A stretch of 38,390 bases of DNA, from NCBI GenBank assembly GCA_964556565.1, contig CAZKWF010000014.1:1-38390 (forward strand), in the 5' to 3' direction. Every line of letters starts with the position of its first letter. The stretch's first letter is position 1. The position numbers and the translations under genes are program-made. Under the pieces are notes generated by a model, which was given only the letters and a program-made list of their open reading frames with translations, did no database searches and was not told where the DNA came from. Origin of the DNA: SOJZ01 sp964556565. Its GTDB lineage: Archaea; Thermoproteota; Bathyarchaeia; Bathyarchaeales; Bathyarchaeaceae. This document shows positions 16,973 through 25,702 of this stretch, one piece after another.

Positions 16973-17296
16973 ATGTTATCCAACAACGGAAAATTTCTAA
17001 TCTACGCTTCAAATCAACATAGGCGTCTAAAAATCGTCAAACCTGCAGTGGCAAAAGCTGCTGAAACATTAAAACTCAGAATCGAGGTAGCTCAAACAAA
17101 GAAGCTTCTCCCCATCTATGTGTATTATCGAAGCGAATGCGGTGAGGAAGAGATTCCTGTATACTGTGACTGGGGCAAAGATGGAAATGAAGAAGACGTT
17201 TACTGCGCCATCAAAAACATGATGTTCGTGCTTTCCTTTCACCCTAGGCATTCTGCGCTGCAAACTATAAGGAAAGAAATATACGCGTTGACTTGA
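16973..17296 (+). CDS. Hypothetical protein, 107 residues
   Basis: I do not recognise this gene. The product has a basic N-terminal third (HRRLKIVKPAVAKAAETLKL) followed by beta-strand-like stretches (LLPIYVYYRSE, EEIPVYCDWG) and ends in a helix with RHSALQTIRKE. Two Cys (in RSECGEEE and VYCDWG) are not in a known metal pattern. It has no membrane segment. It is convergent with the next gene with 14 bases between the stops. Confidence 0.6.
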   Translation: MLSNNGKFLIYASNQHRRLKIVKPAVAKAAETLKLRIEVAQTKKLLPIYVYYRSECGEEEIPVYCDWGKDGNEEDVYCAIKNMMFVLSFHPRHSALQTIRKEIYALT

Positions 17297-17310
17297 CGCA
17301 GACGCTTTGA

Positions 17311-17637
17311 CTAGGGTGCCTTCTTAAATTTGACAGCTTGATTTGACAGCTCAAGCTCGTATATCTGGTTTACGTCAAAGTCGATGCCAAGCTCCTCGTA
17401 TTCTTGTTCTGTCAGAAAAAGAATCATCTTTGGTAGGCTAAACTGAGTTCGCCCCGGAAACATAGGAAGCTGTTGCTGCAACGCTTGAACAACACCTTGA
17501 ACCATCCTCGCCTCTTCCGTAGAAGGTCTAACAGCAAATCTTGGGATTCTGCGATCCTCAATCAATTCTATCCGTTTTCCAAGGCTTCCTTCAGGGTCGC
17601 GTATAGACTCGATTTTCTGAACTCTCACTCGTATCAT
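17311..17637 (-). CDS. Arcadin-1-like protein
   Basis: A 108-residue protein with the opening IRVRVQKIESIRDPEGSLG, a central FAVRPSTEEARMVQGVVQAL and the C-terminal FLTEQEYEELGIDFDVNQIY. It resembles, from memory, Arcadin-1, a small protein encoded with the archaeal actin crenactin in Crenarchaeota. No crenactin gene is in this window, so the link to a cytoskeleton is untested. The ATG is close to a TATA-like region at about 17644-17652. It is followed downstream by the convergent hypothetical gene. Naming is tentative. Confidence 0.5.
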   Translation of the reverse strand: MIRVRVQKIESIRDPEGSLGKRIELIEDRRIPRFAVRPSTEEARMVQGVVQALQQQLPMFPGRTQFSLPKMILFLTEQEYEELGIDFDVNQIYELELSNQAVKFKKAP

Positions 17638-17707
17638 GTTAGTTCACTTATAACCAGCGTTTACTAACACGTTGAAGGCTTTATGCGTTTCTGAGACAAA
17701 TATACGT

Positions 17708-18910
17708 CTATTCCATTTCGATGGTTGCCGGCGGCTTCGGCATCACGTCGTAATAGACACATGATACGTTTGAGCAGACTTTAAGAATATTTTGCGTAGT
17801 CTGGTTCAAGGTTGTCCAAGGTATGTCAGATACTTCGGCGGTCAAGAAGTCATGCGTTTGGATTGCTCGTATGGTTATCACGTAGGGTTGTTTTTGCGAA
17901 GTTTCTTGAATAGCATATAAGACTCGGGTGAAGGATGGGTTTGTCCTGATGATTTTTGTTTGGAGGTTGACTAGGTCTTTGATGGGTGGCTGATGAACAT
18001 GACCGTTTGTTGTCTGAGCTTTAACTGCGACGATCTCTCCGTAGTGTCGCACACCATCTTTTATGCCAGTTGCTTTGTCTTGAAATACCTTCACAGAGAC
18101 ATGTCTTGATGGAACATCGAGATGTTGAGCTGCTGTTTCTTGTATGTGCGTTAGTCTTGGATGATATGGCCTTTCTTCATTGTCAATGATTGTTGCAAAG
18201 TATTGGTTTGGCCGGTGTTTTGCTAGGTTTTCTTCAGTTATAGCCGTAGCTTTTTTTAGTGACTCCAGCTTGTCGGTTCTGTTCTGCCCGACAACTCGCA
18301 CGGAGAGTCCTGGGCCTGGAAATGGTTGGCGTTCAGATAGTTCTGATGGAACCCCCAGATGTCTTGCCACCTCTCTTACCTGTGGCTTGTAGATGGACAC
18401 CAGAGGTTCAATGAGTTGGAAGCCATACTGTTCAGCGGGACTGATTCCCATCTGTGAGAGCACGTTATGCTGAGTCTTTATGCCCTTGGTAGTTTCATCG
18501 ACGTCTGCGCGGATGGTTCCCTGTACGAGGAATCGAAAGCTCTCTTTTTTAGCGGTCTCGCTTAAAGATTTGTAGAAGGTTTCTCGAAATGCCTTTCGCT
18601 TTTCCTCGGCGTCCCGTAACCCTTCAAGTGCGCTTAAGAAATGTTTCTGAACATTCAATATTTTCATTGGCAGGTTTAGGGGAGGCTGAGATAGTAGTTG
18701 AGCGATTCTTTCGGGTTCTCCGGTTCGCATGAAGGCGTCGTCAATGGTTACGCAGAGAAGGTTTTCTCCTAAGGCGTGGTGGGCGAGTACGGCACATGTG
18801 GTGCTGTCGACACCTCCTGAAACCGCGATGAGAGCTTTTTCGTCGTTAACTACCTTTCTAATTTCCGATACTTGTTTGTTTACGAATTCTTGAGGATTAA
18901 ACTTTTGCAA
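17708..18910 (-). CDS. guaA: GMP synthase, ATP-pyrophosphatase subunit
   Basis: Activates XMP with ATP and uses ammonia from a separate glutaminase to make GMP. The 400 residues show the pyrophosphatase P-loop ALIAVSGGVDSTTCAV (about 27-42), LVQGTIRADVDET and SERQPFPGPGLSVRVVG, which together identify GMP synthase. The C-terminal YYDVMPKPPATIE is the dimerisation/substrate end. Archaeal subunits are usually about 300 residues; here extra sequence of about 70-90 residues lies after the GPGL region (with RPYHPRLTHIQE and DGVRHYGEIVAVKA). The glutaminase subunit (GuaAa) is not in the window. Confidence 0.93.
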   Translation of the reverse strand: MQKFNPQEFVNKQVSEIRKVVNDEKALIAVSGGVDSTTCAVLAHHALGENLLCVTIDDAFMRTGEPERIAQLLSQPPLNLPMKILNVQKHFLSALEGLRDAEEKRKAFRETFYKSLSETAKKESFRFLVQGTIRADVDETTKGIKTQHNVLSQMGISPAEQYGFQLIEPLVSIYKPQVREVARHLGVPSELSERQPFPGPGLSVRVVGQNRTDKLESLKKATAITEENLAKHRPNQYFATIIDNEERPYHPRLTHIQETAAQHLDVPSRHVSVKVFQDKATGIKDGVRHYGEIVAVKAQTTNGHVHQPPIKDLVNLQTKIIRTNPSFTRVLYAIQETSQKQPYVITIRAIQTHDFLTAEVSDIPWTTLNQTTQNILKVCSNVSCVYYDVMPKPPATIEME

Positions 18911-18924
18911 ATTATGTAACCTCG

Positions 18925-19407
18925 TTAGATTAATTCATGCGTCGTTTTTCTGTTTATATATCTACCGTTCTGAGACATTCTATGGATTCCTAGGATTTGA
19001 TAGATAACGCTTGCGGGAATGGACGACGAAAGCTCACGTAGATTTTTAAACCTGATGAACGTTGCTTTCGATCTTCCCTGCAAGAAGCCTTTGTATTCCT
19101 TATAGGAGCTAAGGCAACTTTCGCTTCCATAAGTGTTCCAGAGCTCTTCAGCATCCCCAACAATTCGTTCAACAAACTCGCCAAAACCTCGAATTTCCTT
19201 AACTGGATGCGTTACGTAGAAAAGAAGCATTTTTGCTTTTTTGGGACCTACTGTACTTTTGCGAACAAATGCGTGCGATTTTTTGCCTGCTCTATTTTGG
19301 TTGCAAAGCCGATTCCACCATTTTTTGTTATCCATAAGAATGTACGCGTATCGTTCTGACACTTGCCACACCACACCTATTGTTAATGTGTAGCATTTTA
19401 GGGGCAT
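18925..19407 (-). CDS. PUA/EVE-like domain protein
   Basis: A 160-residue protein that resembles the EVE/ASCH branch of the PUA superfamily: ERYAYILMDNKKWWNRLC, a middle KKAKMLLFYVTHPVKEIRG that matches the strand after the conserved turn, and LSSYKEYKGFLQGRSKA near residue 100. Such domains read modified bases or RNA. The first in-frame starts (MPLKC, then VSERY or MDNKK) cannot be ranked firmly; the domain begins near residue 18. It sits 15 bases upstream of guaA on the same strand and may be co-transcribed. Confidence 0.55.
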   Translation of the reverse strand: MPLKCYTLTIGVVWQVSERYAYILMDNKKWWNRLCNQNRAGKKSHAFVRKSTVGPKKAKMLLFYVTHPVKEIRGFGEFVERIVGDAEELWNTYGSESCLSSYKEYKGFLQGRSKATFIRFKNLRELSSSIPASVIYQILGIHRMSQNGRYINRKTTHELI

Positions 19408-19631
19408 TTGTTCTTATACGTTTTGTAGGTTAGAATGCCTTGACTTACTAGTGTGAGGAACAGTCTTTTTGGGCGTGCGTGTCCGTCCGCCGTCTAGAAC
19501 ATTTCAATGAAAACTCAAAACATTTCTTCAGTCATGGGTGCGGGTGCATTTGGATATTTACAACTCGACACGAGGCCACTCTCTGTGCAGTTGACGATGT
19601 TAAGTGGGTCCAGAAAAATGCGTGCATATGA

Positions 19632-20919
19632 CTACGCTGTATCTATAAGCTCTTTGAGAAAGGGAAGAACCTTTTCTTTGACTATGACGCTCCAACGGTA
19701 TTTTTTTATCACGTTATTAAAGTTGTATTGAATAATGTCGCTTAAGAAACATCTGAAGATTTTGAATGCGATGTTAGCGGGTTTTTCGTTCAGTCCAAAC
19801 ATGTGTGCTTCGATGCCTTCTTTCAAAAGTTCTTCAAAGGGTTTAATCCTGCTGACGAAAAGGACTTTTCTTGCCACTCCAGCCTCTAAAACAGGTAATC
19901 CAAAACCTTCTTCTTTGCTCGTGATTAGCACCAAGTCAGCTAACGCATAGGCGTCAGCGATTCCCCATTTTACAATCTCGTTGTTTTCGGAAAGTCTTCT
20001 GAATGATATCAGATCATGAATTAACAAAACGTTGTCTTCAAGGTTTAGTTTCTTTATCATTTTGTTCAGGTAATCAATGTATCTTTGTGCGTGCGCGCGT
20101 GCTTGATGGTCTGGTGGACCGGTGATTACAAGTCTTACACGTTGTTCCCCTACAAGCTTTTGTAGCTCATAGATAATTTTTAATCCTAACTCGACGTTTT
20201 TTCTCGGAAGGATCCTTATCGGCATCAGAATCACATAATCGTCCCATCTCAAGCTCAATTTTTCCCTCAGATTTAAGGTTGTCTCATCAAGTTTTTCGTA
20301 TTCTTCTACGTTGATGCCGTTTGGGATAACCTTAACATCCTTTAACCTGTAATGTTTATCTCGTATCTGGGAAAGTTGTTTCGCCCTGAATTCGGTAATA
20401 GTTACATTGGATACATTTGGATGTTGATTATGAAGTTCTGTAAAGGGCCAAGTCTTCGGGAATTTCTTCCATTCCTGACGCAGGACAATGGAGTCGTGGA
20501 TCCAGAAAACAAATTTGTTTTTGCTTTCCCCTACTAACTCGTTTATAGCGACTGTTGCTGGAAAATTGAATAGCATTGAGGAAATATTGTGAACGATAAC
20601 GATGTCTAATCCTTGAATAGCATCCCGAATCTTTGTTTTCAAGGTCTCTTTAATCCTAACGAACTTTTCTCTAGTCGACTCATCGAGATGTCTGCTGAGT
20701 ATTTTTCCTTGGAGTTCAGAGATTTCAGGATGATCTGGGTTGAGTTCTTCAATGTAGACTTCTCTTACTCCTTCTAGGCCACCACCCTTGCCGTAAATAA
20801 TCGTGACCTCATTTCCAAGTTTTGTTAGGTGGATTGCGTGGTTTCTAATGACTGTTGTAACTCCGCTTTTCTCAGCTTCAGGGCAAGTATAATGGATAAC
20901 AGCGATCCTAATTTTTCAT
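19632..20919 (-). CDS. Glycosyltransferase family 4 protein with a disrupted or AUU start
   Basis: A GT-B glycosyltransferase, about 427 residues. The C-terminal half has TSKEEGFGLPVLEAG (acidic donor-binding motif) and the N-terminal half has SGVTTVIRNHAIHL. The in-frame coding sequence runs without stops to 20912, yet has no ATG, GTG or TTG until 20642 (91 residues in). The ATG at 20919-20917, with GGTG upstream, is followed by AAA AAT TAG. Removing one A from the A5 run gives ATG AAA ATT AGG, joining the long frame. So this is a one-base error, a real frameshift, or an AUU start at 20912. It is last in the leftward glycosyltransferase cluster. Confidence 0.75.
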
Positions 20920-20964
20920 CACCTTTTCAAATGGAGGTTTTCTAAGTAGCTAATCTTAAGAAAG

Positions 20965-22404
20965 TTACTTTTCTAAAGGTGATGGTCGGCTTATGAAACC
21001 ACATTCTTTCAACCGGGACCATGTACTCTGGTTGCTCCTTCTCCTAAGCATTTCCCTAAGAATGAAATAGTTCCCTGTTTTCTCCTTTATCAGGCTCCAA
21101 GAGGGAAGCATGATAATTTTCTGTCTCACTTTTTCGCTTAGAATATTTTCCAGCACCTTGAGAAAGCACTGAAAACGTTTTTTATCTTCTTCTTTAGAAT
21201 AAACCAGTTTCTCAGGAACTCCAAGTTCTGCGGACTCTTTAAGTTCAGAAATTAACTCTTTGGAGTTCTTAATCATTTGATTTGCATTTTTTTGATATAA
21301 GTGGAGGATCTGCTTACTCTCACCGTCAGTGAGAGGTTTCTTTTTCTTCTCAATAATACTTTGTAGAATGCAAGCTCCAATCTGACGGGCTAAGCTCTTC
21401 AGCTTTGGGAATTCCTGTCCAATGTGGTGGAAAACTTTTAGATTGACTTGAGCCATCGATGTGCTCCCAATTAAATCAAATAACTGAAATAATAAATACA
21501 TTTCAACAGAGTATGCTGATGATAAGGCTAATTCTTCAATGGTGTCCCGCGACAGCGCGAATTCCCCAGCAAGTGGATACTTAATCGTTCTCAAAGGAGC
21601 GTATAAATCTAAAGAGTTCGTGACAGATTGTATAAGAGGAGCTACAAATAAACGGCAAACTCGTCCTCCTAGAATAGCTTCCTCGGGGGAGAGGCCAGGA
21701 GTTTTCGTCAACCTCGTGTAATATGCTTTCACAAATTTTGTTGCCGCCTCTCTAAGGTTCCACGAATAGACGATTGGATGGCATAAAGCAGTAACAAATT
21801 CTTTCTTAAAGTTCAAGATGTCCGAATCGACAAAACATAAAATATCCCCCGCAGTGATAGGGACCGAAATCCACAATCCCGCTCCTTTGCCAGAGGGAAC
21901 CCCGAAAACTCCTGTGACTCCAGAGACTCCAAATTTTGCTAAGACTTTTGGAATGTTGTCGTCGAATTGATGCACAACTTTGATGAAAAAGTCAAAGAAT
22001 CCTCTTTTTGCTCTCTCATTTTCACTCCCATACTTGTTAAGCAGATTTACTTGCTCTCTGAAAAGCCCAAGTTCCTCATAAGCTACTCTTACAACGTTCT
22101 GAAGCACACGAAAATCAGGGTTGCCATTCTTATCTCGTGTAGCGTCTATCACTACGATTTCGTCAAGATATCCCGCATCAACCAGTTCACTACACTCTGA
22201 AAGTATCTTCTTCAATGTTTCCCGTTCAATCTCACGCCCCTCTTCGCTTCCAAACCTTGTCGGAATAATCAAGGAAACGGATAATGGCGAATAGAGACCG
22301 CCCTCATCCAAAATCATGGTTTCCACTTTTTCCTTAAGACACCTCTGCAGACTAAAAGAGGAGTAATCGCCTAAATCCAGTATCTTATCAGAAGTCGTCT
22401 CCAT
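20965..22404 (-). CDS. GpgS-like (GT81) glucosyl-3-phosphoglycerate synthase family protein
   Basis: Probably joins a nucleotide sugar to 3-phosphoglycerate or a similar acceptor. The 479 residues show GT-A marks in GpgS order: VSLIIPTR, DEIVVIDATRD, PSGKGAGLWISVPITAGDIL then FVDSDILN (the metal-binding DSD), LAGEFALSRDTI, and SVEMYLLFQLFDLIG with AQVNLKVFHHIGQEF. These last two match the GpgS end where the substrate pocket and His ligand lie. The C-terminal 130 residues form a helical extension. It lies 19 bases after the HAD gene stop in the same transcript. Function is inferred from family resemblance, not proved. Confidence 0.7.
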   Translation of the reverse strand: METTSDKILDLGDYSSFSLQRCLKEKVETMILDEGGLYSPLSVSLIIPTRFGSEEGREIERETLKKILSECSELVDAGYLDEIVVIDATRDKNGNPDFRVLQNVVRVAYEELGLFREQVNLLNKYGSENERAKRGFFDFFIKVVHQFDDNIPKVLAKFGVSGVTGVFGVPSGKGAGLWISVPITAGDILCFVDSDILNFKKEFVTALCHPIVYSWNLREAATKFVKAYYTRLTKTPGLSPEEAILGGRVCRLFVAPLIQSVTNSLDLYAPLRTIKYPLAGEFALSRDTIEELALSSAYSVEMYLLFQLFDLIGSTSMAQVNLKVFHHIGQEFPKLKSLARQIGACILQSIIEKKKKPLTDGESKQILHLYQKNANQMIKNSKELISELKESAELGVPEKLVYSKEEDKKRFQCFLKVLENILSEKVRQKIIMLPSWSLIKEKTGNYFILREMLRRRSNQSTWSRLKECGFISRPSPLEK

Positions 22405-22423
22405 CTCAATTCAAACTACTATA

Positions 22424-23116
22424 CTAGAAATGATCTAAAAAAGGTTTCAGTTTATCAACGAGTTCAAAAAAATCTCCATATACCACTAAATCTGCAATTT
22501 TGACGATCTCAGGGTCTTTAGGTCTAAAAGCGACCCCTATTGCAGTTCTTTCAATTATGCAAAAATCGCCTGTAGAATCTCCAATTGCTAATGTTTTGTC
22601 CATTCCGATTTCATGTTTCTGCACAAGCTTGTACAGTGCATGTAACTTGCAAACAGCCTTTTTACGGCAGTTTTTCTGTTTCTCCCATCCCAACGGCATT
22701 GTTATCCTTCCGGTAACCACATTCTCAACTATTTTCATCTTGTTCCCGCAAACTATGTCAATCTTGAGCTTTTCTGCTAGTCTCAATGCTAAAAAAGTGT
22801 AAGAGTCGGTGATTATGGCAGTTAAGAATTCCCTTTCTTTTAAGAAATCGATGAATTCCTTTGCTCCTTTAACTACACTGATGCTATCGAAGGCTCTTTC
22901 CAGCTCAGAGGCCCTCATTCCTGCGAACAGTTGTGCAATTGCCTCACTCAGTTTATAATCCCCTAGGAAATCGGTTCTTCTATCAATCTCTCTGAGCTTG
23001 GTTTCCAATCCAAATTTCTGGCATAGAACGTCAATGCTGCGGGATTCCAGCAGTGTTCCGTCCATATCCAAAACTGCTAATGCCTTCACATCTCTGCGTT
23101 TCTGCAGTTGTCTCAA
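22424..23116 (-). CDS. HAD-family phosphatase, SerB-like
   Basis: A phosphohydrolase of 230 residues. Motif I is LDMDGTLLE (nucleophile first Asp, about residue 17), motif II is AIITDSYT (about 97-104), and motif IV is GDSTGDF (about 179-185). The cap is the helical type seen in phosphoserine phosphatases. The TTG start follows the stop of the glycosyltransferase upstream without a gap (TGA then TTG), so translation is coupled. In this neighbourhood a role in dephosphorylating a glycosyl-3-phosphoglycerate intermediate is plausible; serine synthesis is the alternative. Confidence 0.8.
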   Translation of the reverse strand: MRQLQKRRDVKALAVLDMDGTLLESRSIDVLCQKFGLETKLREIDRRTDFLGDYKLSEAIAQLFAGMRASELERAFDSISVVKGAKEFIDFLKEREFLTAIITDSYTFLALRLAEKLKIDIVCGNKMKIVENVVTGRITMPLGWEKQKNCRKKAVCKLHALYKLVQKHEIGMDKTLAIGDSTGDFCIIERTAIGVAFRPKDPEIVKIADLVVYGDFFELVDKLKPFLDHF

Positions 23117-24268
23117 TCATGAAGCCTCTTCGTATACTTCAAGCGTCTTTTCCACCATCCTACGCCAAGAAAATAGACGGGAAACTCTATTCCTAGCTTC
23201 CCGCCCCATTTTTCTACGCATCTTCTCATCCTCCAGCAGGGTAATAATCGCTTCTGCTAGTTTAGTACGGTCTGGTTCAACAAGTAAACCCGTCAATCCA
23301 TTTTCAACCACTTCAGGAATCGCACACATCTGGAGCGCTACAACTGGTTTGCCTGTTGCCCCTGCTTCCGCCACTGGCAATCCGAACCCTTCCCATAAGC
23401 TAGGATAACAAAAAATATCGCAACAAGCGTAAAACTTCGGAACTAATTTGTCCGGAACGAATCCTGTAAAGATCACAGATCCCCTAACGCCTAGAGATTC
23501 CGCCATCCCTGGAAGGTTTAACATGTCGTAACGCCTTGAACCTGCTATAAGAAACTTCACCTCTGGTTTTACTCGTAGGATCAAAGGTATAGCCCTAATC
23601 AGGTGGTGCACTCCCTTATAGGGCGCTAATCTACCAAGATATAAAACGATAGGAACATCCTCCAAGCCGTATTTACGTCTAATATCATCCCCCTCAACTT
23701 TAGGGTTAAACTTCTCTGTGTCTATGCAATTATAAATTACATTAATCATATTTTCATCTACCTTGTATGAATCCACCAACTCTCTCTCTAAGAATCGGCT
23801 AACAGTTATGATCCTATCTACGCCGAAGCGAAGAGCAAAAAATGTTCCGATTCGATGGTCAACCATCTTCATTTGCTGTCTAGGATTCCTCCAAATTCTA
23901 ATGGGTGCGAAACCATGATAAGTGAATACATGAGGTTTCCCAAACGTTTTTTTGGCTACGTTGCCTACGAAGATGCTGGGATGATATTGAGTATGTATAA
24001 CGTCAAATTCTTCAAAGGAACGCAAACATCTAAAAGGAAAAACGAAATTTCTAAAAAAGCGAACCTTGTCTCCCAGAAAGCTGAGTTCTTGGATAGACAT
24101 ATCCTCAGCCTTTATTTCCGACTCCCTAGAGAAGACAACAACATTGTGACCTAAACTTTGCAGACCCTTCGCAAGCTCTGCGATATGAATCACTTGACCT
24201 GATCCTCTATGGAGGGTACAACGCAGAATCGCGATTTGCAAGGAAGACACCAGTTGTTTAAGACCCAA
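23117..24268 (-). CDS. Glycosyltransferase family 4
   Basis: A typical 383-residue GT-B glycosyltransferase. The N-domain has the glycine-rich HRGSGQVIHIAELAKGLQSL (about 19-38) and FDVIHTQYHPSI; the C-domain opens with VLYLGRLAPYKGVHHLIRAI (about 210-229) and has YPSLWEGFGLPVAEAGATG (about 314-332), the EX7E donor site. The end of the gene abuts the HAD phosphatase. The retaining mechanism and the sugar cannot be decided. It is the second gene of the leftward cluster. Confidence 0.92.
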   Translation of the reverse strand: MGLKQLVSSLQIAILRCTLHRGSGQVIHIAELAKGLQSLGHNVVVFSRESEIKAEDMSIQELSFLGDKVRFFRNFVFPFRCLRSFEEFDVIHTQYHPSIFVGNVAKKTFGKPHVFTYHGFAPIRIWRNPRQQMKMVDHRIGTFFALRFGVDRIITVSRFLERELVDSYKVDENMINVIYNCIDTEKFNPKVEGDDIRRKYGLEDVPIVLYLGRLAPYKGVHHLIRAIPLILRVKPEVKFLIAGSRRYDMLNLPGMAESLGVRGSVIFTGFVPDKLVPKFYACCDIFCYPSLWEGFGLPVAEAGATGKPVVALQMCAIPEVVENGLTGLLVEPDRTKLAEAIITLLEDEKMRRKMGREARNRVSRLFSWRRMVEKTLEVYEEAS

Positions 24269-24341
24269 GACCCTTCTTTAACTTTAAGGTTGCAATTACG
24301 ATTCTTTCAGAATGCCAGTAGCCAAGGTGGTTGAGATCAAG

Positions 24342-25583
24342 CTAGTATATCTCAAGAAGATAGGGTTTAAGTTCTTCAAAAACCTCTGCCTCTTCATCTA
24401 ATTTCTCTTCCGCCTCTCTTGCATCAAATTCGATGGTTTCAAGTATAAAACTTGCCACTTTACCCATCCAAAGAATCCTGAGAGCCTCCAGCAAGTTGTT
24501 CCGTTCTTTTACATTCGTTTCTTTCTTAAAGGCAGCTGCAAAGGAATACACGCACTTAGCCCAATATTCGGTTGGAAGCCTAAAATAGCTCTCGTTTTTC
24601 ACGCACAGGGCCTCAAGCTTGCGTAACAGCTCGGGACCCAGCACTTTCTTGTAAGTGTGTCTAAACATTTGAAAACCAGTTGTGTATTCTCGAAATAGCT
24701 TCTTGAAGTCTACTTGAACCTCTTCGGGGGCAATTATATGAACATCTCCTTCGATAACTTCTATTGGTTTGCTTCCTTGGATGCTATGCCATGCGTCCTC
24801 ATAGATTTCTGTGCAAGAGAACATTGCCCCTGCTACCTCGTAGAACATGGAAACCAGATGTTTGGACGGATCCTTAATCTCGTGAACTTTGGAACCCAGA
24901 AAGGCTTGCTTGACCTTAAAGCCTTCGCCTAAAGCGGTGTGGGTTTCAAAGATGTCTATCCCGAAACGCGGAACATATGGAGTGCTCCATAAACTGGAAC
25001 TTAACAGTCTCTCCACCAATCTTCTTGAAAGCCCAAAATCTCCACCTATAGGTTGCCTAATTCTCCTGCTATAGAGGGCTCGCGTAAACGGATAGCACAG
25101 AAAATTTGTTATTGTACCGTCATACTTATGGCGTGTGTAGAGAGGTGTTACGAGTCCAGTTCCTTTCAGTGCCGATGAGAGAAGAAGATCTACCCATTGG
25201 GGCACAATGCTTCTTAGATCTGAATCCACCACCATTACCGCTTGAGCTTCAAGATGGATCATAGCCTCAAAGACCGCTCTAAGCGCTATTCCTTTTCCAG
25301 ACGTACCAACATATTGTGTAGGGACGATTTTTGTCTCCCAAGGCGCTTCTATTGCTTTCACAACATCTAAAGTTCCGTCGGAAGAACCCCCATCAGAAAC
25401 CATGATTATCGCATTTCTATCTGGGAAAAATTCTGCCAATCCCCTTGCAGTTTGGTATATCACGTAGTTGATAGTATGTGCGCAATTATACGAGGGAATT
25501 CCGATAACGATGTCCACACTTCCTATTGACTCTAACGTTCTCCGTGTGTTCTTGGGTAGCGCTGAACCTTCTTTGCCTCTCAA
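24342..25583 (-). CDS. GT-A glycosyltransferase, mannosyl/glucosylglycerate-synthase-like
   Basis: A 413-residue enzyme opening with DIVIGIPSYNCAHTINYV and IIMVSDGGSSDGT, then TSGKGIALRAVFEAM, VVDSDLRS (metal-binding DSD, about residue 120) and RQPIGGDFGLSRRL (about 178-191). The last block is shared with GT81/GT78-like synthases that act on glycerate compounds. A helical C-terminal region of about 150 residues follows. First gene of the leftward cluster; start ATG/GTG context is weak, and the 119-base divergent spacer (25584-25702) contains A/T-rich TATACATGTATAAA-type sequence suited to promoters in both directions. Confidence 0.8.
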   Translation of the reverse strand: MRGKEGSALPKNTRRTLESIGSVDIVIGIPSYNCAHTINYVIYQTARGLAEFFPDRNAIIMVSDGGSSDGTLDVVKAIEAPWETKIVPTQYVGTSGKGIALRAVFEAMIHLEAQAVMVVDSDLRSIVPQWVDLLLSSALKGTGLVTPLYTRHKYDGTITNFLCYPFTRALYSRRIRQPIGGDFGLSRRLVERLLSSSLWSTPYVPRFGIDIFETHTALGEGFKVKQAFLGSKVHEIKDPSKHLVSMFYEVAGAMFSCTEIYEDAWHSIQGSKPIEVIEGDVHIIAPEEVQVDFKKLFREYTTGFQMFRHTYKKVLGPELLRKLEALCVKNESYFRLPTEYWAKCVYSFAAAFKKETNVKERNNLLEALRILWMGKVASFILETIEFDAREAEEKLDEEAEVFEELKPYLLEIY

Positions 25584-25702
25584 ACATTTTGCCTCCTTTG
25601 TCTAAAAATTACTAGGAATCTTTTTTCCCTATCCTTATACATGTATAAAACCTATGTAAGTATAATGGATGATCAAAGGCTCAGGGAAGTTATAGATCAC
25701 CA

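Noticed and set aside
19507..19731. 74-residue plus-strand frame in the spacer after the glycosyltransferase gene
   Set aside because: It runs antisense into the 3' end of the glycosyltransferase and shows no ribosome site or family features.
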